From positions 1 through 64,000 of the forward strand of contig DASZTS010000086.1 of NCBI GenBank assembly GCA_035547915.1: 64,000 nucleotides of DNA, given 5' to 3'. The notes below the pieces were generated by a model. The model was given only the letters and a program-made list of their open reading frames with translations. It did not search any database and had not been told where the DNA came from. The stretch is from DASSFG01 sp035547915 (GTDB lineage Bacteria; Planctomycetota; Planctomycetia; Pirellulales; JAICIG01). This document shows, in pieces, positions 1-7,540 of the stretch. The first letter of the stretch is position 1; every line of letters starts with the position of its first letter. The position numbers and the translations under genes were made by a program.

Positions 1-1
1 C

Positions 2-1507
2 ACAGTGACCCTGACCAATGGCGGCAACGCCGCCCTGAGCAGCGTGCCGTTCCTCGACGCCTTGGACAACGTCAACGTGTCGAACGTTTCGGCTTCGGAC
101 ACGGCCGGCGACATCTTCACTTATGATAGCGGCACGAACACGTTGGGCGGCACGATCACCAGTCTGCCTACCGGCGATACCACGATCACGATTGTGTTCA
201 CGCCCACCGCGGCGGGCACCTTCGGTGACACCGCCTCGGTGAACGTCAGCGGTAACACGGGATCGCCGACTTCGGCCACGGGTTCGACCACCGTGGCGTC
301 GACGCTCACACCTACCCTGACGATCAGCAAGTCGGCCAGCTTAACGGGGAGCGTGGGCCAGAACCTGACGTATACCGTTGTCATTGCCAATACGGGCACC
401 GGTGCGGCGACAGGCACGACCTTCACGGATCCGTTGCCCGCCGGCATGACCTTCGTTTCGGCAACCGATTCGTTGGGCGGCACGGTGATCAACGCGGGCG
501 GCACCCTCAGCGAGACCATCGGCTCACTGGCCGCGGGTACGACCGATACGATCACCATCGTCGTGACGCCGGGAAGTTCACTGGCCGGGCAATCTGTGAC
601 CAACACGGCCAGCGCTTCGGCCACGAATTTCAATGGGGGCGCGGTGAGTACTTCCTCCGCGACGACGGCGATCTCCGGTACAACGCCGATCACGACAGGT
701 ATCGCCTTCCTGGCGGGTGTGCCGGGTGATGGAACCATACAAACGTTCGTTCAGAATCTCTATCGCGAGTTGCTTGGCCGCGAACCCGATGACGGCGGCG
801 AGGCCTCGTGGGTGAGTTTCCTCCAGCAACACAACGACGCTGCTGGAAGAAATCAAGTGATTGCGGGATTCTTCAACTCGCCGGAATACGCGATTCATTA
901 CATTACGACGCTCTACGAGGTGATCCTCGGCCGTGCCCCCGATGCGTCGGGCTTACAATTTTGGACCCAGAAAATAGGCCAGCCGGGCCAGAACACCGGC
1001 GGTGCCGACGAGAAGGCTATCGTCGCGTCATTCTTTGGCTCGGATGAGTTCTACATCAAGTCTGGCGATACACCGCAGAGTTGGATCAACGCGCTGTACG
1101 AAGACATCCTGAATCGTGCTCCCGACGGCAGCGGGGCGACGTTCTGGGCCCAGGAGTTGCAGACTCGCGGGCCTGGCGACTGCGACGAGATAGTTCGCGA
1201 CCTACTTACGACTCCCGAGGCGGCACATGACCTGCTCGACACGTTCTATCCGACACAGGGTGGAACGGCCAGCACGCCGCTGGCCGCTCCTGGGACCACC
1301 GCGGGAACGGGACGTAACGAGCTGTCGCTCTTGACCGGAGCCGGCTGGGAGAACCTGTATCTCGAAGGGCCTTTCGGTGATACGCAACAGGGGAACGACA
1401 CCTTCTTTGCCGCTTTGGCAGGAGGAGGCAATTGGGATGACGTGCAGTTACTGTTACTCGGCACCGATCAGTTCTACACAAATCCCAATCGACCCAGTCT
1501 ATCCTGA
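2..1507 (+). CDS. Secreted DUF11-repeat / DUF4214 surface protein (5' end outside window)
   Basis: The frame is open from the first bases of the window, so the real start lies upstream and only the C-terminal part is visible. The first 230 visible residues are Thr/Ser/Gly/Ala-rich beta-type repeats, including a segment of the DUF11 (isopeptide/CARDB-like) type with the pattern NTGTGAATGTTFTDPLP. From about residue 245 there are three DUF4214-like units, each with an LYR/LYE...LGR-x-PD motif (NLYRELLGREPD, LYEVILGRAPD, LYEDILNRAPD) followed by a Trp/Phe-rich helix. DUF4214 units are common at the C-terminus of large exported bacterial proteins. A role in cell surface structure or adhesion is inference. 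The composition matches the giant surface protein at the other end of the window. Confidence 0.75.
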   Translation, partial: TVTLTNGGNAALSSVPFLDALDNVNVSNVSASDTAGDIFTYDSGTNTLGGTITSLPTGDTTITIVFTPTAAGTFGDTASVNVSGNTGSPTSATGSTTVASTLTPTLTISKSASLTGSVGQNLTYTVVIANTGTGAATGTTFTDPLPAGMTFVSATDSLGGTVINAGGTLSETIGSLAAGTTDTITIVVTPGSSLAGQSVTNTASASATNFNGGAVSTSSATTAISGTTPITTGIAFLAGVPGDGTIQTFVQNLYRELLGREPDDGGEASWVSFLQQHNDAAGRNQVIAGFFNSPEYAIHYITTLYEVILGRAPDASGLQFWTQKIGQPGQNTGGADEKAIVASFFGSDEFYIKSGDTPQSWINALYEDILNRAPDGSGATFWAQELQTRGPGDCDEIVRDLLTTPEAAHDLLDTFYPTQGGTASTPLAAPGTTAGTGRNELSLLTGAGWENLYLEGPFGDTQQGNDTFFAALAGGGNWDDVQLLLLGTDQFYTNPNRPSLS

Positions 1508-1847
1508 GTTACTGTCGACGCTGTCTCGTTGCGAAATACGAGATAACCGAAACCGTCGCATTTGGCCTCGTCTTGCAACTTCCTCCTCGACGGTACATCG
1601 TCGACGGTTCGCCACGTCCAAAGCGACAGCGGCTTTATCGCCACGGCGATTGGCCGCCAATGCGGCGGAGCGAGACACCGCGGCCGCGTACCGCCACGGC
1701 CACCCGGTTGGCGATAATTCCATTGGATTTGACCCCGTTGTTCGGCAGGCAGACGGCAATCAAATATGTAACTAAAACGTCCCGTTTGCCCATAAAATCG
1801 GCGACTTGCCCAAGAGTCGCGAGGTCAGATAGCTCGGCGGAGACCTC
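1508..1847. other. Intergenic region without a recognisable gene
   Basis: This stretch lies between the surface protein stop codon and the left copy of the tRNA-Glu repeat. Short open frames exist on both strands, but none has a recognisable motif. It should be the native chromosomal flank that originally lay downstream of tRNA-Glu if the island model is right. Confidence 0.4.
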
Positions 1848-1918
1848 TGCGAGAATTCGCAAGAAAATGGCAAGTACCCGCACGGGGATTTGAACCTCGG
1901 TTACTGGGCTGAGAACCC
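1848..1918 (+). repeat. att-like direct repeat, left copy: tRNA-Glu 3'-half fragment plus flank
   Basis: These 71 bp match 7366-7436 with a single mismatch (T at 1897 against C in the other copy). The block covers nucleotides 30 to 73 of the tRNA-Glu gene, read on the minus strand, plus 27 bp beyond its 3' end. The 5' half of the tRNA is absent here: beyond 1918 the sequence no longer follows the tRNA gene. This is the expected footprint of an element that integrated into the anticodon-stem/3' half of tRNA-Glu and displaced the original 3' end. The block opens with a small inverted repeat, TGCGA-GAAT-TCGCA (1848-1861). Confidence 0.85.
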
Positions 1919-2081
1919 GAAGACTAGGGCCAAAAAGCCGGCGAAAAGTTGCAATTTCGCGAACGAGCCAGCAAAAACGCCAGCAGTTGATCCGGAGTTG
2001 GCCAAGGTCGTCAAAACTTGGCCCGACCTGCCGGAGCCCATTCGCCGCGCCATCGTGGCGATGATTGAAGCAGCGACATGA
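1848..2081 (+). pseudogene. Detached C-terminal tail of an integrase-like reading frame
   Basis: An open frame runs from just after a stop at 1830-1832, through the tRNA-derived repeat, to a stop at 2079-2081. Within the repeat it reads CENSQENGKYPHGDLN, and both repeat copies are open in this frame. Beyond the repeat it becomes Lys/Ala-rich and ends with DPELAKVVKTWPDLPEPIR...AMIEAA. From memory, planctomycete tyrosine recombinases often end in a tail of this kind (PDLA...WP-LPE-...GIVAM). No catalytic R..H-x-x-R..Y motifs are present, so this is at most a tail fragment. The assignment is inference and needs a homology search. Confidence 0.45.
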
Positions 2082-2379
2082 CGCGGATCACGGCCTTTCT
2101 ATCTGTCGGGCGATATTGAAAACGGTTGCCCTCGCGGCATGCCATTGGCGGGAACCGCAGGCTGCAACAACCTTCTGAATGCAGTCCCATTTCGATAAGA
2201 CCCCAACAACTTGAAGCGACCCGCGACGCCTCTTTCGGCTTGCTTTATGCGCAGCGGGTTTTTGGTCGCTGCCTCTTTGAAGCAGAATTCGTTCCCACCT
2301 TACTTGCAATGCTTTTGGTGGACCAAGATAATCCCCTGTGGTGCCAAGGATCTTGATCGGCAAATTGGCTTAAGCCGCC
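2082..2379. other. Upstream region of the kinase/STAND gene
   Basis: About 300 bp separate the integrase-like tail from the kinase start. Overlapping short frames on both strands show no family motif. No clear ribosome binding site precedes the ATG at 2380. Any promoter for the island gene should lie here, but I cannot point to convincing -35/-10 boxes. Confidence 0.3.
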
Positions 2380-5300
2380 ATGAGCACGGTGCAAAACAGT
2401 GATGGATTGCTGGCTAGTTGCGGGGTTGACTGGCGCGAGTCGGTCGTGCGCCGGTTCACTGAATTGTGGAAAATCAGCGCGTACCCGAACCTAGCGGAGT
2501 TTTTACCAACTGCCCCGGAAACTCGGGCAGACGTGCTTGGCATCATCGTGCCGCTTGACCTCGAATACCGTTGGTCAAGCACAGAATCCTCCGACTGCTC
2601 GAGCATTTTCGGCAGCCAATTGAGCGAGTCGTCGGAGCACGATTTGCCCTCACGACCACTCGTCGAAGACTATCAGCGCCGTTTTCCGGAGATCGGTACC
2701 GATATGTCGCTGCTCGTCCACCTGCTCGCATCGGAATACCGGACTCGCCGTCGAGCAGGTCGGGCAACCGAGCATGTTGAATACGCGACGCGTTTTCCAC
2801 AGGTCGGGGAAAAGCTTTTGCAAGCCTTGGTATGCGTCGACGCAGAGTTCCTCCGCACAGCAGCCGAGAGTGTGGACATCTTGAACATGGCCACCCCCGC
2901 CGGCGACCGGTCGCCGACGATCGATCCATTTCAGACCTGCTACCCAGACGCAGGATCCGGCACTGCAGATCCACCGTCGCTCCAGTTCGGCCGTTACCGC
3001 TCCAAGAAGGTATTGGGAGAGGGCACATTTGGCATTGTCTATCAGGGCTACGACCATGAGCTTTCACGGGACGTAGCCATCAAGGTCCCACACCGGAAGT
3101 GGATCGATTCGCCAGCGTCGATTGGCCAGTATTTGGAAGAAGCCCGCAAACTCGCCAAGCTCGATCATCCGGGAATCGTCCCAGTCTACGACTTTGGTCG
3201 CACCGATGACGGTCTCTGCTACGTCGTATCAAAACTTGTCGGCGCCGGAACTCTCAAGGATTTCATTGGCCGCGGGATTCCGTCGCCCGAAGTTGCTGTC
3301 GAACTCGTCGCTGCGGTGGCGGACGCGCTACAGCACGCTCATCAGCGTCGATTTGTCCACCGCGACATTAAACCGGCCAACATTTTGATTGACGATGCCG
3401 GCAGGCCGTTACTCGCCGATTTTGGCCTCGCCCTCACGGACGACTCATTTGGCCAAGCAGCGCACCTCGTAGGCACTCCGGCTTATATGAGCCCGGAGCA
3501 AGCGCGCGGCGAAGGCCATCGTGTCGATGGACGAAGCGACATCTATAGTCTGGGGGTTGTGTTCTATGAGTTGCTCACCGGTAAGCTACCTTATCGGTGC
3601 GATGCGCTCCACGATCTCCTCGATGAGATTTCCAATGCGGACGTGCGTCCGCCCCGCCATTTGTCGCCCGAGATTCCGAAGGAGTTGGAGCGCATCTGTC
3701 TCAAGGCGTTGTCCAAGCGGGCCAGCGATCGTTACATCGCGGCCCTTGATCTCGCGCAGGATCTGCGGCAATGGCTCACTGTCGACAAGGCGAAGCCGGA
3801 CGCGGCTCCTCCGCCCGCCGAGCTGACAATCGAAACGACGAAGAAAGGACGGCGTCTCCGGCGAACGGCGCGCTCGGGGCTGCCTATCGTTCCACACGGT
3901 TTGCGGTCCTTCGATGAGCAGGACGCGGAATTCTTCTTGCAACTGCTGCCCGGCCCCAGAGACCGCGATGGCCTGCCGGACAGTATTCTGTTTTGGAAGG
4001 CGCGACTGGAAGAAACGGATGCAGCGAAAACTTTCGCAGTCGGGCTGATTTATGGCCCTTCGGGATGCGGAAAGAGTTCCTTGGTTAAGGCTGGTCTGTT
4101 GCCTCGCCTTAGCTCACAAATCGCATCCATCTACCTCGATGCGACCGGCAAGCACACCGAGACTCAATTACTTTACCGCTTGCGCCACTGTTGCCCAGGC
4201 CTGAACGCCGACCTGGACTTGGCGAGTAGCATCGCCGAATTGCGACAAGGTAAGCTTTTTGGCGGCAAAAAGGTGGTGATCGTATTGGATCAATTCGAGC
4301 AATGGCTACATGCGAGACGAGGTACCGACGGAGAGCTCGTGCGTGCGCTGCGCCAGTGTGACGGAGAGCATGTGCAGTGCCTGGTTCTTGTCCGTGATGA
4401 TTTTTGGCTGGCCACGACGCACTTCTTCGATGAGCTTGAAATCGACCTCGCGCCGGGAAGGAACGCGGCGTTGCTCGACCTTTTTGATCTAGACCATGCA
4501 GCCAAAGTATTGCTTGATTTTGGGCGCGCCTATAACAAGTTTCCCCAAGAGTCGGGCGCTCTAAAGAATGGGCAGCGTCGATTTTTGAAAGACGTCGTCA
4601 AAAGTTTGGCGCATCGGGAAAAGGTAGCGTGCGTTCGATTGGCTATCTTTGCCGAAATGATGAAAAGTAAGCCTTGGACGGCTGCGGCCGTGAAGCAACT
4701 CGGCGGGGCCGACGGCATCGGTATCGCGTTCCTGGAGGAGACATTTTGTTCCCCTACTTGCCCGCCCGCTAACCGGTTGCATCAAAGAGCGATTCAGTCG
4801 ACTCTGCTCGCCTTCTTGCCTCGTGCAGACTCCCACATCAAAGGCCGCATGCGATCGCGCGCAGAGCTATTAGAGGCCTCAGGCTATTCCTCGCGGCTCA
4901 AGGAATTCGGCGAGCTGATGCGCATCTTGGACGACTCGCGATTGATCACGCCCATTGATGACAGCAGCATCGCGGCGATGGAAGAAAAAGTGGGTGAGTT
5001 CTACCAACTGAGCCACGACTTTTTGGTGCAACCCCTTCGACATTGGTTGAGGCAAAAGAATAAAGAAACGCGAAGGGGCCGCGCACAATTGCTGCTCGAG
5101 GAGTGCTATTCCGCCTGGAGTTCTCGTCCCGGAATACGTCGCTTGCCGACTATCTTTGAATACCCGCGAATTCGATGCCTAACGAATCCAGAGGAATGGT
5201 CGGCCGGTCACCGGATGATGATGGCACTTGCCGGCCGTGTCCACGCGATCGGTGTCGCGGTCGTCATGCTGGCACTGTTCGTTGCTGGAGCATTTGCCGC

Positions 5301-7005
5301 AATCCGGGTCGACCGGTTGCGAGAGGGGGACGCGAAAGACCTCGTGGATCGGCTCAAGGTCGCTAGTTATGACCACATGGTCGACGTCATCGATCGAATG
5401 GAAGCGTACCGTCCGCGAATTGATTACATACTACGGAAGGAATACAACTTATCGAAGGACTCACAGGAACAACTCCTCTTGGCCACGGCGCTGGCGCACT
5501 TTGACGGCGACTTTCGCGAGAAACTGTGGAAACGCTTGCTCACCCCCGAAGAGGAATCAGAAGTCCGCTTTGATGCGGCCTGCGCTTTAGCGACGTTTCA
5601 CCCCGATGACGCACGTTGGGATAACGACGAGCGCAGTTTTTTTCTAGCCGAACGTCTGGTTGATCTGGAAACGACGCGCCATGGCGGATGGCGTGACTTC
5701 CTCCGCCCGATTAGCCCACGACTTCTTGGTTCATTGACATTACTTTATCGCGGGAAACGGAGTCACGACAGATTTGAGGCGGAAACCGAGAAGCATTCTC
5801 GCATCCGATCCGCCGTGATTCTCGCCGACTACGCAAAGGACAATCCAGCCCAGCTCTATCACATGTTGGTTGATGCCGAGCAATTTAAGTTTTCTGCTAA
5901 TTCGTTGATTCCTCTGGACGGATTGGTCGAAGTACTCGATTCGACCAACGATACTGCTTCTCGACTTTCGCTTCTCTTTGCGCTGGGCAATTTTGACGGT
6001 AGGCAACTTGCCGAATCATCTCGGCTTTTTCTCGATAAAGTGTTGGCGATTTATATGCAAGAAAACGACCCAGGCCTGCATTCTGCCGCCGAGTGGCTAC
6101 TAGGCAGAATGGGCGAGACGATACGCATTAAGCGAGAAACTAAAAAACTTCGTCGCAACGCCGCTGATGAACCAGGCGTGGACCGGAATTGGTATGTGAA
6201 CATGCAATCGCAAACGATGGTCATATTCGATTCCGCTCACTCGACAGTTATTGGGCCGCCTGGGGAGCCAAGCCGAGGCCAACGCCGGTTGGCAATTGCC
6301 GCGCATGAGGTCACGGTTGCCGAATTCCGAGATTACGAGGCCGAATGGCTTAAAGACCGAGTTCAACGCGCCCTATTTCCGCGCCAGACCTATCTTAATG
6401 ACCAGTTTCCCCAGCGATTCGTAAGTTGGTGCGAGGCAGCCGGCTATTGCAATTGGCTGAGCGCTAAGGACGGAATCCCTCGCGATGAGTGGTGTTATCT
6501 TCCAAATTCGTCCGAAGCCTATGCAGCGGGAACAACGACGAAGCCGAATTTTCGGGAATTGAGTGGCTATCGTTTGCCCACCGAAGCCGAATGGCAATCT
6601 GCGTATCGCGCGGGACACTCGACGACGCGACGGGAAAGAGCAAACACCACAGCGCTACATGAATACACTTGGTACCAGAATAACAATGACGGCAGGCTCG
6701 ACATTCCGATGCGAGTTGCTCGCCTGCAACCGGACAAGGTGGGCCTATTCGATATGCTCGGCAATGTGGCAGAATGGTGCCAAGACGAATTCGATGTCGC
6801 CCGCCCCTCTGTCGATCAAACCTCTTTCGAACACGGCGGATCTGGAGAAACTGTGAAGCGGTCCGTGAGAGGTGGCTCGTTTTTATCAGCGGCGGCAAAC
6901 CTAAATGTAGGTCGTCGCGAAGGGCGCAATGCGAACGATCGCATGGAGGACGTCGGTTTTCGAGTAGTCCGTCTCATCGGCGCGCCAAACCAGCCACTCC
7001 CCTAA
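2380..7005 (+). CDS. Ser/Thr kinase - STAND NTPase - membrane segment - FGE-like domain protein
   Basis: The 1541-residue protein has four recognisable parts. A Hanks kinase spans about 205-470, with glycine loop GEGTFG (213-218), Lys235, HRDIKPAN at 327-334 and DFG at 347-349. A STAND-type P-loop NTPase begins near 550, with Walker A GPSGCGKSS (559-567) and Walker B VVIVLDQFE (Asp637, Glu640), resembling the nSTAND1 family. A single hydrophobic segment lies at about 954-977. From about 1270 to the end is a formylglycine-generating-enzyme/C-type-lectin fold (YRLPTEAEW, LGNVAEW, VRGGSF, GFRVVR). The FGE catalytic cysteines are not present after GGSFL, so this domain is probably a binding or sensor module. 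It is the only complete gene inside the tRNA-Glu island and looks less GC-rich at third positions than its neighbours. A role in signalling or in host defence is inference. Confidence 0.85.
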   Translation: MSTVQNSDGLLASCGVDWRESVVRRFTELWKISAYPNLAEFLPTAPETRADVLGIIVPLDLEYRWSSTESSDCSSIFGSQLSESSEHDLPSRPLVEDYQRRFPEIGTDMSLLVHLLASEYRTRRRAGRATEHVEYATRFPQVGEKLLQALVCVDAEFLRTAAESVDILNMATPAGDRSPTIDPFQTCYPDAGSGTADPPSLQFGRYRSKKVLGEGTFGIVYQGYDHELSRDVAIKVPHRKWIDSPASIGQYLEEARKLAKLDHPGIVPVYDFGRTDDGLCYVVSKLVGAGTLKDFIGRGIPSPEVAVELVAAVADALQHAHQRRFVHRDIKPANILIDDAGRPLLADFGLALTDDSFGQAAHLVGTPAYMSPEQARGEGHRVDGRSDIYSLGVVFYELLTGKLPYRCDALHDLLDEISNADVRPPRHLSPEIPKELERICLKALSKRASDRYIAALDLAQDLRQWLTVDKAKPDAAPPPAELTIETTKKGRRLRRTARSGLPIVPHGLRSFDEQDAEFFLQLLPGPRDRDGLPDSILFWKARLEETDAAKTFAVGLIYGPSGCGKSSLVKAGLLPRLSSQIASIYLDATGKHTETQLLYRLRHCCPGLNADLDLASSIAELRQGKLFGGKKVVIVLDQFEQWLHARRGTDGELVRALRQCDGEHVQCLVLVRDDFWLATTHFFDELEIDLAPGRNAALLDLFDLDHAAKVLLDFGRAYNKFPQESGALKNGQRRFLKDVVKSLAHREKVACVRLAIFAEMMKSKPWTAAAVKQLGGADGIGIAFLEETFCSPTCPPANRLHQRAIQSTLLAFLPRADSHIKGRMRSRAELLEASGYSSRLKEFGELMRILDDSRLITPIDDSSIAAMEEKVGEFYQLSHDFLVQPLRHWLRQKNKETRRGRAQLLLEECYSAWSSRPGIRRLPTIFEYPRIRCLTNPEEWSAGHRMMMALAGRVHAIGVAVVMLALFVAGAFAAIRVDRLREGDAKDLVDRLKVASYDHMVDVIDRMEAYRPRIDYILRKEYNLSKDSQEQLLLATALAHFDGDFREKLWKRLLTPEEESEVRFDAACALATFHPDDARWDNDERSFFLAERLVDLETTRHGGWRDFLRPISPRLLGSLTLLYRGKRSHDRFEAETEKHSRIRSAVILADYAKDNPAQLYHMLVDAEQFKFSANSLIPLDGLVEVLDSTNDTASRLSLLFALGNFDGRQLAESSRLFLDKVLAIYMQENDPGLHSAAEWLLGRMGETIRIKRETKKLRRNAADEPGVDRNWYVNMQSQTMVIFDSAHSTVIGPPGEPSRGQRRLAIAAHEVTVAEFRDYEAEWLKDRVQRALFPRQTYLNDQFPQRFVSWCEAAGYCNWLSAKDGIPRDEWCYLPNSSEAYAAGTTTKPNFRELSGYRLPTEAEWQSAYRAGHSTTRRERANTTALHEYTWYQNNNDGRLDIPMRVARLQPDKVGLFDMLGNVAEWCQDEFDVARPSVDQTSFEHGGSGETVKRSVRGGSFLSAAANLNVGRREGRNANDRMEDVGFRVVRLIGAPNQPLP

Positions 7006-7134
7006 CCAGCATTCTTTTTCGCCGCAGGTCCCTTCGCCTTACCGCTGAGGGACTTGCGACGAAAAGAATGCAACGAGGCCCGTCCTTCGTCGCCAGCCAC
7101 AACGCGCTGATGGCTGGCTGGTTTTGCGCGCCGA
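6977..7134. repeat. Nested inverted repeats after the kinase/STAND gene
   Basis: The inner hairpin pairs 7009-7032 with 7049-7071 (arms of 24 and 23 bases with only a few mismatches and one bulge, loop about 16). It starts four bases after the stop codon and could act as a terminator. An outer pair of 20-base arms, 6977-6996 and 7115-7134, matches at 19 of 20 positions, and its left arm lies inside the last codons of the kinase gene. A third small stem, GCCAGCCA at 7092-7099, pairs with TGGCTGGC just before the outer right arm. The arrangement is too elaborate for an ordinary terminator. Confidence 0.7.
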
Positions 7135-7365
7135 CTGACACGTAGCCCAGCGATTACTGGCGATTGGCGCCGACACTTCTGATGGTCTTTTAGTAGGCAT
7201 TGTGCTTGCCACCTCCCCTCTCACTTGGAGTTCTATACTATGCCGGTTACTGTTTCGCCGTTGGCAGGCGGCGAAAGGAGCGAAGATTTGGCGATCGTTG
7301 GCAACGTTTGCAACGAGGCGTACTGCAACGATTCCAACGATAACTCGTTGACTGTGAGCAACTTG

Positions 7366-7436
7366 TGCGAGAATTCGCAAGAAAATGGCAAGTACCCGCA
7401 CGGGGATTTGAACCCCGGTTACTGGGCTGAGAACCC
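7366..7436 (+). repeat. att-like direct repeat, right copy, inside intact tRNA-Glu
   Basis: This is the partner of 1848-1918. Here the repeat continues without a break into the 5' half of tRNA-Glu, so the right end of the island carries the functional tRNA gene. Identity stops at tRNA nucleotide 30, in the anticodon stem, a normal crossover position for tRNA-targeting tyrosine recombinases. The open frame LCENSQENGKYPHGDLNPG runs into the repeat from the left, as expected if the 3' end of an integrase gene once abutted this site. Confidence 0.85.
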
Positions 7437-7465
7437 AGCGTCCTAGGCCACTAGACGATGCGGGC
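7393..7465 (-). tRNA. tRNA-Glu (anticodon CTC)
   Basis: Read on the minus strand, the 73 nt fold into a cloverleaf. The acceptor stem GCCCGCA pairs with TGCGGGT (first pair G-U) and is followed by discriminator A. The anticodon stem CTGGG/CCCAG encloses loop TTCTCAG with anticodon CTC, and the T arm is CGGGG-TTCAAAT-CCCCG. CCA is not encoded. The gene is the attachment target of the island to its left. Confidence 0.95.
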
Positions 7466-7540
7466 ATTCGACCGCCTGCCCGGCATGACCGAGGGCGAAC
7501 GTCAGCAGAGACCCTTTGTTACCCGACCACTCGTCGCGTG

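Noticed and set aside
6180..7005. Functional formylglycine-generating enzyme
   Set aside because: The C-terminal domain has the fold signatures, but the residues after GGSFL are SAAANLNVG with no cysteines, so the copper-binding catalytic pair is missing.
6180..7005. Diversity-generating retroelement target (variable C-type-lectin domain)
   Set aside because: The fold would suit, but no reverse transcriptase gene or template repeat is present in the window.
7225..7446. 73-codon plus-strand frame running into tRNA-Glu
   Set aside because: It overlaps the tRNA on the opposite strand and has no conserved start region. I treat its end only as a relic of an integrase frame, not as a gene.
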